This document shows, in pieces, positions 1 to 6,906 of a DNA stretch of 15,256 nucleotides. The stretch covers positions 1-15,256 of the forward strand of contig CAAFUN010000172.1 in NCBI GenBank assembly GCA_900766195.1. Reading direction: 5' to 3'. This DNA is from an uncultured Bacteroides sp. (GTDB lineage Bacteria; Bacteroidota; Bacteroidia; Bacteroidales; Bacteroidaceae). The stretch's first letter is position 1. Every line of letters starts with the position of its first letter. A program made the translations under genes and the position numbers. The notes under the pieces are model-generated. The model did not search any database and was not told the DNA's origin. It saw only the letters and a program-made list of their open reading frames with translations.

Positions 1-94
1 AACTATGATTTCTAATCGAAAAATTTTATAAGCCTCGTAACTAGCTGAGTATTAATTAATAATAGCTGTTTTGAGAATATTTCTCCGGACAGCA
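1..94 (-). mobile_element. End of an insertion sequence (left copy, partial)
   Basis: This stretch is AT-rich, has stops in all frames and ends at the inverted repeat 79-94, after which the hamA reading frame becomes recognisable. The repeat is the exact reverse complement of the one at 15146-15161. The sequence inside the repeat (1-78) does not match the inside of the right copy, so I take it to be the opposite end of the same type of element. On that reading its transposase would be transcribed leftwards, out of the window. No transposase codons can be recognised here. The element assignment rests on the shared repeat and on hamA being cut at this point. Confidence 0.6.
79..94. repeat. Terminal inverted repeat of the IS, left copy
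   Basis: The plus strand reads ATTTCTCCGGACAGCA. Its reverse complement, TGCTGTCCGGAGAAAT, occurs without mismatch at 15146-15161. Each copy sits at the point where an outer gene (hamA or mscS) loses its family sequence, as expected for the outer end of an insertion sequence. Confidence 0.7.
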
Positions 95-95
95 G

Positions 96-872
96 TGCTG
101 GAATAACATTAAAGAAACTGCTTTAAGCTATAAAGAAAGACAGGCTTTAGTCGATGAAGGAGAGGATTCTGTATTAACGGAAGCTGCAAAAAACCTTCGT
201 CTAATAAACGATAAAGAGGACGCTGGTGAAGGCGGGGAAATCGCAGAAATATTGCTCTATGGAATAATGAAAAACTATTATAAGGCACTTCCGGTTGTTC
301 CTAAAATATTCTACAAACAAAATACACAAGACTTTGCAAAAGGAGCAGATAGTGTTCATATTGTCGTTGAAGATGATGCTACTTTTTCATTATGGTTAGG
401 TGAATCCAAATTTTATAATAGCATTGAAAACGCAAGATTCGACAAAGTTGTTGAGTCTGTAAACAATTCATTGGACAAGGATAAGTTAAAGAAAGAAAAT
501 AGTATTATTACCAACGTTTCTGACTTAAATGACTTGACCGAAATACCGGATTCGCTAAGAGAAGATATAAAATCAGCATTAGATAGAAATGTTTCCATTG
601 ACAAAATAAGAGCAATTTTAAATATTCCGATTTTATTGCTCCACGAATGTGATATTACAAAAGGGGCAACTCATTTAACTGATGAATATATTGAAGAAAT
701 TAAAAACTATCACAAAGATAGAGCGACACAGTATTTTAAGAAGCAAATAACAAAATGCTCTGGTGTTGATAAATATTCGGAAATCAAATTTCACATAATA
801 CTATTTCCTGTCCCAGAGAAGAAAAAAATTGTAGATAAGTTTACACAAAAAGCAAATGTATACAGAACATAA
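96..872 (+). pseudogene. hamA: HamA, Hachiman defence nuclease subunit (DUF1837), 5'-truncated by IS
   Basis: HamA is the nuclease subunit of the Hachiman anti-phage system and works with the helicase HamB. The frame is open from position 75 but contains no ATG before 267. The only earlier start of a usual type is TTG at 252, which gives 206 residues. Family-like sequence begins much earlier: translation from about 99 continues without a break and includes a GEGGE stretch at 225-239, upstream of the TTG. The natural N-terminus has therefore been lost to the insertion sequence ending at 94. In the 206-residue numbering, GADSVHI holds Asp33 and LGESKFY holds Glu51 and Lys53, matching the D...ExK nuclease core of the family. 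The 3' end overlaps hamB by 17 bases. A shortened protein could still be made from the TTG, but function is doubtful. Family assignment is supported by the adjacent HamB. Confidence 0.75.
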
Positions 873-2973
873 CCATATCAGCGATGTCGTTTTTGAAAGC
901 TGCTATCAAATAAATGAACTGCTTACAAATAACGATGAAAATGGAGCTCGTCAAGAGTTAATTAAACTTCTTGATTTTCACAAACAGAATGAGTTGGATT
1001 ATTCATCTCTTGTCAATCATTTGATTCGACAAACAGGTTTATATCCGTATCTTCAAATTGAGCAAGCTAACTGGGGAGAAAGATATGTATATGAATTGTT
1101 TAAAGCAGATGTGGGCTTTGATGAGCCAATAACACTTCATCGAGAACAATCGCTTCTTCTTAAAAAGTTGGTTAAAGGTAAAAATATCGCTGTCAGTGCT
1201 CCAACAAGTTTTGGTAAAAGTTTTGTTATTGACGCATTCATTAAAATAAAAAAGCCTAAGAATGTCGTAATTATCGTACCAACAATAGCCCTTACCGACG
1301 AAACGAGAAGACGTATTCACAAAAAATTTGCTCATGAATACAAAATCATCACAACAGCAGATGTTGAATTAGCCGAAAAAAATATTTTTATTTTCCCCCA
1401 AGAGAGGGCGATTTCCTATGTTAAGTTAATAGATGAGCTTGATATTCTAATTGTAGATGAGTTTTACAAAGCGAGTAAAACATTCGATAAGGAACGCTCT
1501 CCAAGCCTGATAAAAGCAATGATAAAATTAGGGGAAAAAGCGAAACAAAAATATTACTTAGCTCCTAACATATCTGAATTAGATGACAGTCCATTAACAA
1601 AGGATATGGAGTTTATTTGCTTAAATTTCAATACGGTATATTTACAAAAGCACGAATTATATAAAGAAATAGGAAGCGACACAAAACGGAAAGGCGATAT
1701 CCTAATTGACATACTTAATCAAAAAGCAACAAAAACATTAATCTATGCGGGAACTTATTCTAACATAGATGCTATCTCAACTTTATTCATTTCAAAATAT
1801 CAAGAAGCAAATAATAATGTTTTACTAAATGAATTTTCTAATTGGTTAGGCAAGAACTACGATTACAACTGGAATTTGACAGAATTAATCAAGCGACGGA
1901 CTGGAATCCACAATGGACAACTACACCGTTCTTTAAGCCAAATTCAAGTCAAATTATTTGAAGAGTCAGATGGGATTCAAAATATTGTTTCAACATCATC
2001 AATTATTGAAGGCGTAAACACTTCCGCTGAAAATGTAATAATATGGATGAATAAAAATGGAAAGTCAAAATTGAATGATTTTACCTACAAAAATATTATT
2101 GGACGAGGTGGACGAATGTTTAGATACTTTGTTGGCAACATATTCATATTAGACGCTCCGCCACCACAAGAACAAACACATTTAGATATTCCATTTCCCG
2201 AAGAAATACTGGGAGATTTAGATGAAGTAAGACATAGTGATATACTAACAAAAGAGCAAGTAGCGAAAATAAAGTATTATCAAGATGAGATGTCTGAACT
2301 TTTAGGAGAATCTGTATTTAGACAATTAAAAGAAGAATCTGCATTTCAATCCAGTAACGCAGAATTGGTAAAATCCATTGCGATAGATATGTCCCGTGAT
2401 CCTGAAGCATGGAAAGGATTGGTTTATTTGAATAACTTCAAACCAGAACAGTGGGATTATAGTTTATACAAAATTATAAATTTACAGCCCGGAAACTGGG
2501 ACTCTAAATACTCTACATTCGTGGAGTTTGTTAAGATATTAAGTGGGAATTGGAGCAAATCAATTCCTGAATTATTAAAGAATTTGGAAAGATTCGATGT
2601 TGGCATAAATGATTTTTTCAAATTAGAACGTAATGTTACCTTCAAATTTGCATCCTTGTTAAAGGATGTAAACACGCTACAAAAAAGGATTCTTAAAAGC
2701 AATATAGATATTTCCAAATTTATCCAACTGGCTTCTTATGCGTTTTTACCTCCTGTTGTATTTCAATTGGAAGAATATGGTTTACCTCGCATGATTTCAA
2801 AGAAAATACATCTTGCTAAAGTCATTGATTTAACTAATAGAGACTTGACCATTCATGATGCTATCAATCTTTTCAATGAAATTGGAGTTGATAACATAAA
2901 GAAAAGCGTTGATTTAGATTGGTTTGATAAATATATTTTAGATTACTTTTTTGAGGGAATACAAATGCAGTAG
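856..2973 (+). CDS. hamB: HamB, Hachiman defence superfamily 2 helicase
   Basis: This is a 705-residue DExx-box superfamily 2 helicase, the DNA-sensing and translocating partner of HamA in Hachiman. Visible motifs in order: a Q-motif-like LHREQ (94-98), Walker A APTSFGKS (115-122), motif Ia VPTIALTDETRRR (from 141), a Walker B variant VDEFYK (200-205), IHNGQLHR (351-358), motif V STSSIIEGVN (379-388) and motif VI GRGGRMFR (416-423). About 280 residues follow without motifs I can name. The ATG lies inside the end of hamA, an overlap typical of translationally coupled subunits. The reading frame is complete. With HamA truncated, the helicase may be an orphan. The match to Hachiman rests on the DUF1837 neighbour plus the helicase type; a search against HamB profiles would settle it. 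Confidence 0.8.
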   Translation: MYTEHNHISDVVFESCYQINELLTNNDENGARQELIKLLDFHKQNELDYSSLVNHLIRQTGLYPYLQIEQANWGERYVYELFKADVGFDEPITLHREQSLLLKKLVKGKNIAVSAPTSFGKSFVIDAFIKIKKPKNVVIIVPTIALTDETRRRIHKKFAHEYKIITTADVELAEKNIFIFPQERAISYVKLIDELDILIVDEFYKASKTFDKERSPSLIKAMIKLGEKAKQKYYLAPNISELDDSPLTKDMEFICLNFNTVYLQKHELYKEIGSDTKRKGDILIDILNQKATKTLIYAGTYSNIDAISTLFISKYQEANNNVLLNEFSNWLGKNYDYNWNLTELIKRRTGIHNGQLHRSLSQIQVKLFEESDGIQNIVSTSSIIEGVNTSAENVIIWMNKNGKSKLNDFTYKNIIGRGGRMFRYFVGNIFILDAPPPQEQTHLDIPFPEEILGDLDEVRHSDILTKEQVAKIKYYQDEMSELLGESVFRQLKEESAFQSSNAELVKSIAIDMSRDPEAWKGLVYLNNFKPEQWDYSLYKIINLQPGNWDSKYSTFVEFVKILSGNWSKSIPELLKNLERFDVGINDFFKLERNVTFKFASLLKDVNTLQKRILKSNIDISKFIQLASYAFLPPVVFQLEEYGLPRMISKKIHLAKVIDLTNRDLTIHDAINLFNEIGVDNIKKSVDLDWFDKYILDYFFEGIQMQ

Positions 2974-2986
2974 CCCGATAGATATT

Positions 2987-3292
2987 CTACATTTGCCTCC
3001 CATACCTCCGTTTGTTCTTTCTCTTTCGGCGTGGCAATGACATTTCCTCTTTCGGGTGGTTCTCCGGTCCGGGAACAAGAATTGAGAAAAGTCCGCCTGT
3101 TACACTATCCGAAGTATCGTATTGTGCGGTTGGTTTCTCGGTGTTCTTGTAAACGTCGGAAAGTCGGGTATATCTGATTTGAAACATGGAGTGCTTTTTG
3201 TTAATCAATTGATTGTATGTGTACTGAAAATCAGTTTCATAAAAAGATTGACAATAGTCATTCTGGCTAAAAATATATTTGTATTTTTGCAT
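2987..3292 (-). CDS. Small protein of unknown function, minus strand
   Basis: This is a 101-residue reading frame convergent with hamB and ending 13 bases from its stop. An in-frame GTG five codons upstream (3305-3307) is an alternative start; I prefer the ATG at 3290-3292, which begins MQKYKYIF. The protein is aromatic-rich at the N-terminus (MQKYKYIFSQNDYCQSFYETDF), has a middle part with RYTRLSDVYKNT and SVTGGLFSILVPGPE, and ends in a basic Arg/Lys tail. No signal peptide or membrane segment is visible. The tail and length recall small basic hypothetical proteins of Bacteroidota mobile elements, but I cannot name a family. The overlapping plus-strand frame at 3122-3328 looks like its shadow. 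If this gene is not real, 2974-3340 holds nothing else I can identify. Confidence 0.5.
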   Translation of the reverse strand: MQKYKYIFSQNDYCQSFYETDFQYTYNQLINKKHSMFQIRYTRLSDVYKNTEKPTAQYDTSDSVTGGLFSILVPGPENHPKEEMSLPRRKRKNKRRYGRQM

Positions 3293-3340
3293 GTGTCTAA
3301 AAAGCACGAAGTGGTTTTGGATTTTTAAATATGATAAGAC

Positions 3341-3880
3341 ATGAAGAGGAAGCTCACAACTAATTCACGCTTAGTAAATGAACTTTTTGCAAACTACATT
3401 AGTACGTTTGCTGCTTTTTGTGAGTTAATAAACAACTCACTCCAAGCCAAAGCGAAAAACATTTGGATTAATATAGACTATACAGATCCTTCAGAAATAC
3501 ACCCTTTGGTTATAAAGAAAATATCCATTAAAGATGATGGCTTTGGAGTTCATATCAATGAACTTGATAGTAAAATATTAGATATTGGCACAGCAAACAA
3601 AGATGGAGGTAAAGGAATTGGTCGTTTTGCTGCGTTTCAAATAGGTAGAAAAATTGAAATTGAAACAGTTGGATATTCTACCGAAGACAAAACATATTCA
3701 AAGGCAAATATTCCTTTAAAATTTGATAGCTTCGGGAGAAATATTAACGTTGAAGATATTGATGTAGATACTAAAGAAGAAATTTTGCCTAAGAAGCAGA
3801 ATACTTACTATCAAGTAATAATTTCGGAATTATATGATAGTAATGTCACTGAAAATGAGCCATTCAATGAAGTGTTGTAA
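3341..3880 (+). pseudogene. N-terminal fragment of a GHKL (Bergerat-fold) ATPase
   Basis: The 179 residues contain the ATP-binding core of the Hsp90/MutL/histidine-kinase (GHKL) superfamily. The N box is ELINNSLQA (residues 28-36, Glu28 and Asn32), the G1 box is DDGFGV (about 65-70) and the G2 box is GKGIGRFAAF (about 90-99). Proteins that start this way normally continue with a transducer domain and further C-terminal parts, giving several hundred residues more. Here the frame stops at 3880, only 14 bases before the Crp/Fnr gene, and nothing between them resembles a continuation. I therefore read it as a truncated gene whose 3' part was lost when the stress island joined the defence region. 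Large GHKL ATPases are common in phage-defence loci, but I cannot assign this one to a named system. It may still be expressed as a lone ATP-binding fragment. Confidence 0.65.
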
Positions 3881-3894
3881 ACAAGGAAACAAAT

Positions 3895-4578
3895 ATGAGT
3901 GAAAAAAGAAACATATCGAACAAACTTTTTGCAGAGCTTTGCAACCATTTCAGCAATGAAATAAATAGCCCCTTTGAGATAAGGACTTTTAAAAAAGGAG
4001 AATTTATATACAGAAAAGGTAATAAGCCTAAAGGTGTGTATTTTATGAAATATGGGTGGGTTAAAATATTTAGGGGTGGCAATGAAGGTGATGAGGTTAT
4101 ATTGCAGATGCTTGGGCATAACGAATTTATCGGTTATGTATCTTTATTAAAAGATACACCATACCCTGACAATGCCCAGGCATTAGGATATTGCGAGCTA
4201 TACTTTTTCCCCCGAAATGTATTCCTCACACTTATACATGAGAACAATGATTTTACCAGGTCAATTATTCAAATGTTGTGTAATGAGATATGGAGCAATG
4301 AAAAACAAATTGTGAACCTGCATTCAAAGAAAATTGATTCACGGTTGGCTACTTTATTATTAGGTCTCGAACAGGAATCTGAAAATAGCCCTGTGCATGA
4401 TGACAGCCTGATTCGTTTACCTAAAAAAGATTTGGCAAAAATAATAAACATTAGCCCTGAAACGCTTAGCAGGTATTTAACCAGGTTTCAGGAATCCGGA
4501 CTTATTAAATCTATAAACGGAATGATTGAACTTTTAAGAAAAGACAAATTATTTAAAATATCAAATATGAACGATTGA
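3895..4578 (+). CDS. Crp/Fnr-family transcriptional regulator with FNR-type recognition helix
   Basis: The 227 residues comprise an N-terminal cyclic-nucleotide-binding-type beta barrel (about 25-115), a long dimer helix (about 118-145) and a C-terminal winged helix-turn-helix (about 176-210). The recognition helix reads SPETLSRYLTRFQ, with Glu189, Ser192 and Arg193 in the E-x-x-S-R pattern that FNR uses to read TTGAT/ATCAA half-sites; CRP has R-E-x-x-x-R instead. The N-terminal cysteine cluster of oxygen-sensing FNR is absent; only scattered Cys residues (16, 100, 129) are seen, so the signal is unknown. It is the first gene of the plus-strand island. A matching FNR-like box lies 18 bases after its stop codon, in front of the hsp20 genes, which makes it the likely local activator (inference). 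Confidence 0.88.
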   Translation: MSEKRNISNKLFAELCNHFSNEINSPFEIRTFKKGEFIYRKGNKPKGVYFMKYGWVKIFRGGNEGDEVILQMLGHNEFIGYVSLLKDTPYPDNAQALGYCELYFFPRNVFLTLIHENNDFTRSIIQMLCNEIWSNEKQIVNLHSKKIDSRLATLLLGLEQESENSPVHDDSLIRLPKKDLAKIINISPETLSRYLTRFQESGLIKSINGMIELLRKDKLFKISNMND

Positions 4579-4596
4579 ACAAATTTTTTCAGTGTC

Positions 4597-4610
4597 TTGA
4601 CTTGAATCAA
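4597..4610 (+). promoter_or_regulatory. FNR-like operator upstream of hsp20
   Basis: TTGACTTGAATCAA differs from the FNR consensus TTGAT-N4-ATCAA at one base, and the symmetry extends by one C/G pair on each side (4596 and 4611). Its centre is 4603.5. If transcription starts about 4-7 bases after the TAACTTTG element, the centre lies about 41-44 bases upstream of the start, the class II activator position. The preceding gene encodes a regulator with an FNR-type recognition helix. Confidence 0.6.
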
Positions 4611-4632
4611 GGAAAACCATTTCTAAAATACA

Positions 4633-4640
4633 TAACTTTG
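4633..4640 (+). promoter_or_regulatory. Bacteroidota-type -7 promoter element for the hsp20 genes
   Basis: TAACTTTG matches the TAnnTTTG -7 consensus of the Bacteroidota housekeeping sigma factor. No clear TTG-type -33 element stands at the usual spacing upstream, which suits a promoter that depends on an activator at the FNR-like box. The leader to the ATG at 4690 is A/T-rich and has no Shine-Dalgarno sequence, as usual in this phylum. Confidence 0.55.
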
Positions 4641-4689
4641 GCTAGAATTATTTTCAATTATTCGTTTTTAATCTTTAAACTTAAAAATT

Positions 4690-5130
4690 ATGGCACTAGT
4701 AAAAACAAATTATCCATTATTCGGAAATCTTTTTGATGATTTCTTTGGCACCGAATTGGCCGATTGGAGAAACCAAAACTATTCGGCTACCAACACCACA
4801 CTTCCTAAAGTAAACATTAAGGAAGACGAAAATGGGTTTGTAGTTGAAATGGCTGCGCCGGGTATGAAAAAAGGCGATTTTAAAATTAATGTTGATAACA
4901 GCCTGCTTACAATTTCTTCGCAAAAGCAGGAAGAACAAAAAGAGGGCGAAGGTGAAAAATACACCAGGAGAGAATTTGCCTACCAGGCTTTCACCCGTTC
5001 CTTTACCCTGCCCAATAGCGCCGATTCTGATAAAGTCAGCGCTTCTTACAACGATGGTATTTTAACCGTTACTATTCCAAAAAAGGAAGAAGCTAAGCCT
5101 AAACCGCCAAAAAGCATTGAAATTTCGTAA
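4690..5130 (+). CDS. Small heat shock protein, Hsp20/alpha-crystallin family (first copy)
   Basis: This is an ATP-independent holdase chaperone that binds unfolding proteins and passes them to DnaK/DnaJ and ClpB. Its 146 residues are the usual bacterial length. The N-terminal arm is aromatic (FGNLFDDFFG, 11-20). The alpha-crystallin domain spans about 40-132 and ends in the signature YNDGILTVTIP (120-130). The C-terminal tail carries the I-x-I oligomerisation motif as IEI (143-145). It stands first behind the FNR-like box and TAACTTTG promoter. A stable hairpin follows the stop, so part of its transcripts may end before the second copy. It is clearly diverged from the second Hsp20, so this is an old paralogue pair, not a recent duplication. 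Confidence 0.95.
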   Translation: MALVKTNYPLFGNLFDDFFGTELADWRNQNYSATNTTLPKVNIKEDENGFVVEMAAPGMKKGDFKINVDNSLLTISSQKQEEQKEGEGEKYTRREFAYQAFTRSFTLPNSADSDKVSASYNDGILTVTIPKKEEAKPKPPKSIEIS

Positions 5131-5138
5131 TTTATTAT

Positions 5139-5171
5139 AACAGGTCATCGCAAAAATTGCGATGGCCTGTT
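5139..5171 (+). terminator. Hairpin between the two hsp20 genes, terminator or attenuator
   Basis: AACAGGTCATCGCAA (5139-5153) pairs with TTGCGATGGCCTGTT (5157-5171) over 15 base pairs with one G-T wobble and an AAA loop. The bases after it are T-rich but not an uninterrupted run, so it could be a partial terminator, or a stabiliser of the upstream hsp20 message. Confidence 0.6.
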
Positions 5172-5208
5172 ATTGAATTTAATTGTAAAACTTTAAAAAT
5201 TAGTTGAT

Positions 5209-5646
5209 ATGGACTTATTTAAATGGACAAAAAACATTAAACCAAAATTTCCATATGTTGTTGAGAAATTTTTTGGTGAAAAAATTGACGACCAGGCTTC
5301 GGGTTCGGAAGAAATCGCCAGCGTTCCCACAGTGAACATAAACGATAAGGGCCAGACCTTTGAGGTTTCATTAGCCGTGCCGGGAATGGATAAAAAAGAC
5401 ATTAAACTTGAAGTTAAGGACAATTGCTTAGTTGTTTCTTCTGAAAAACAATACGAAAAAGAAGAAAACGAAGGCAACTGGATGCGCCGTGAATATGGTT
5501 ATGCCTCGTTCCAACGAATGTTTCAATTACCCGAGAATGCCAACCCTGAATATATAGATGCTTCTATGAAAAACGGGGTATTGAAAATAAAAGTTGGTAA
5601 AATAAAGGGTAAAGAAGAAAACAAAAAGGCAATAGAAATTAAATAG
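5209..5646 (+). CDS. Small heat shock protein, Hsp20/alpha-crystallin family (second copy)
   Basis: The 145 residues form a second Hsp20 holdase. The alpha-crystallin domain runs from about 40 to 130 with the end motif MKNGVLKIKV (120-129), and an IEI motif lies at 142-144 in a Lys-rich tail. The N-terminal arm (MDLFKWTKNIKPKFPYVVEK) is unlike that of the first copy, so substrate range or oligomer type may differ. Two Hsp20 genes are also the rule in the proteobacterial tLST, which carries sHsp20 and sHspGI. The gene starts 78 bases after the first copy, behind the hairpin, and no convincing promoter of its own is visible. It is followed at 21 bases by the yfdX coding frame. Confidence 0.95.
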   Translation: MDLFKWTKNIKPKFPYVVEKFFGEKIDDQASGSEEIASVPTVNINDKGQTFEVSLAVPGMDKKDIKLEVKDNCLVVSSEKQYEKEENEGNWMRREYGYASFQRMFQLPENANPEYIDASMKNGVLKIKVGKIKGKEENKKAIEIK

Positions 5647-5667
5647 TAACCACATAATTAAATAATC

Positions 5668-5760
5668 ATGAAAATATTAAATAAAATTCGTTAAACTTTT
5701 CTGGCAATAGTTTTACTAACAAGTTGCGGAGATAGTGTCGCGCAAACGGAAGAAATCCGA
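5668..5760 (+). pseudogene. Lipoprotein signal peptide of YfdX, interrupted by an in-frame stop
   Basis: This piece is in the same frame as the downstream yfdX gene and begins with an ATG. It reads MKILNKIR, then TAA (5692-5694), then TFLAIVLLTSCGDS. Without the stop it would be a textbook lipoprotein signal: a basic n-region, a hydrophobic core and the lipobox LTSC with the lipidated Cys at codon 20. A single base change (for example AAA to TAA) explains it. YfdX would then have lost export, unless the stop is a sequencing error. Confidence 0.7.
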
Positions 5761-6585
5761 ATGGAAAAACCAGTTGAATTGGGTATGAATGCCGATTCAC
5801 TTGCAGGTAAGGTTCAGGAGCAGGCAATTGGTGCTGTTGAATCATTGAATGACCAAATAGTGGCAGAAGCCTCAGAAGCTCTCGCACAAGTTTACGTGGC
5901 GCTTGGCGCCCTCGAAGCAAAGGATACCAAAGGAGCTCTGGCAGCGCTTGAAAAATCAACCGGCAAGTTAAATATTTTACTGGCCCGTAAACCCGATTTG
6001 GCACTGGTACCTATTGACGTATCGGTTAAAACCGTTGACCTGGTGGCCGACCTTGAAACAATCAGGAATATAAAAAGAGCAGCAAGACAGGCCTTAAAAG
6101 AGGACTATTTCCAGGTGTTGCGCGATGAGTTAGCAAAACTGGCCAGTGAATTGCAGGTTACTAAAGTTGAATTACCTTTAGCAACTTTTCCCGAAGCCAT
6201 GAAATCAGCAGCGGCTTTAATTGACAAAGGGAAAACTGATGAAGCCAAAGTAGTGCTATACACAGCTCTTAACACATTAGTTATAAGCGAAGAACGCATT
6301 CCTTTGCCTATACTGAGGGCACAGGCGCTTATCGCACAGGCCATAACCGATGATGCTTCCAATGAAGACAAAAAGAAAGAGGTGCTCGCACTTCTTGACA
6401 ATGCAGAATACCAGTTAATTATGGCCGAAGAGCTTGGTTATGGCGACCGCGACCGTGAATATGAAGAACTAAACAAAACCATTAAAGAATTGAAAAAATC
6501 AGTGAAAGATGATGGTGATTCTCAGGCATTGTTTGAGAAATTTAAAACAAAACTTGCTGATTTTAAGAAAAGAATAGCTTCATAA
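5761..6585 (+). CDS. YfdX family protein, mature part
   Basis: YfdX proteins are helical envelope proteins found in acid- and heat-resistance loci such as tLST. Their molecular role is not settled; a chaperone-like function has been proposed. The 274 residues from this ATG are Ala/Leu/Lys-rich helices. The stretch ALGALEAKDTKGALAALEKS and the following region with LLARKPDLALVPID and SELQVTKVELPLATFPEA are typical of the family. ALIDKGKTDEAKVVLYTALN (about 159-178) lies further on, and the C-terminus is a Lys/Glu-rich helix. The true start was probably 5668, giving a lipoprotein of about 305 residues, but a TAA interrupts the signal peptide. The ATG used here would give a cytoplasmic protein. 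It follows hsp20 closely, and a terminator hairpin comes after it. Confidence 0.85.
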   Translation: MEKPVELGMNADSLAGKVQEQAIGAVESLNDQIVAEASEALAQVYVALGALEAKDTKGALAALEKSTGKLNILLARKPDLALVPIDVSVKTVDLVADLETIRNIKRAARQALKEDYFQVLRDELAKLASELQVTKVELPLATFPEAMKSAAALIDKGKTDEAKVVLYTALNTLVISEERIPLPILRAQALIAQAITDDASNEDKKKEVLALLDNAEYQLIMAEELGYGDRDREYEELNKTIKELKKSVKDDGDSQALFEKFKTKLADFKKRIAS

Positions 6586-6620
6586 CAATTTTTATTCTTA
6601 ACTTTTAGATTAAATTAACC

Positions 6621-6653
6621 GGGGCTGTAAAATATTAAATAACATACAGCCCC
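6621..6653 (+). terminator. Rho-independent-type terminator after yfdX
   Basis: GGGGCTGTA (6621-6629) pairs perfectly with TACAGCCCC (6645-6653) across a 15-base A/T-rich loop and is followed by TTTA. It closes the hsp20-hsp20-yfdX block, so the dnaJ to clpB genes probably have another promoter or depend on read-through. Confidence 0.65.
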
Positions 6654-6727
6654 TTTAGGCAATAAAAGCCGGAATAATATTTCGAAAGTTTAAAAATGTT
6701 GATTAATAATTCCAAAAAAGTGCAAAC

Positions 6728-6891
6728 ATGAAAGCAAATTACATAGCCTTGTTCATTGCTTTTTCAATAACCTTTTCGTCGCTGAAAAAGCATTGCGTTT
6801 GGCAGCTTCAACTTATGTAATTGCTGCTTTGTATTCGCTTGCTACTTTACTCTATTATTTGTTTGCTTTGCTTGGACATAGTGATGAATAA
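6728..6891 (+). pseudogene. Small hydrophobic protein with a frameshift
   Basis: The ATG at 6728 opens a frame reading MKANYIALFIAFSITF, a hydrophobic helix, which stops at TAA after 31 codons. The -1 frame, without a start of its own, reads VAEKALRLAASTYVIAALYS and on through LYYLFALLGHSDE to a stop at 6889-6891. Joined near 6776-6790, the two halves make a protein of about 53 residues with two membrane-like helices, the size of many small membrane stress proteins. The joint lies beside GAAAAAG (6784-6790), a weak slippery sequence, so programmed -1 frameshifting is possible. A one-base indel is simpler. I do not recognise the family. Confidence 0.45.
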
Positions 6892-6906
6892 TAACTATTT
6901 AAGAAT

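Noticed and set aside
3122..3328. 68-codon plus-strand open frame
   Set aside because: It overlaps the more protein-like minus-strand gene at 2987-3292 and has a generic hydrophobic shadow composition.
4641..4689. RNA thermometer in the hsp20 leader
   Set aside because: The leader is A/T-rich with no Shine-Dalgarno sequence to mask and no convincing stem near the ATG.
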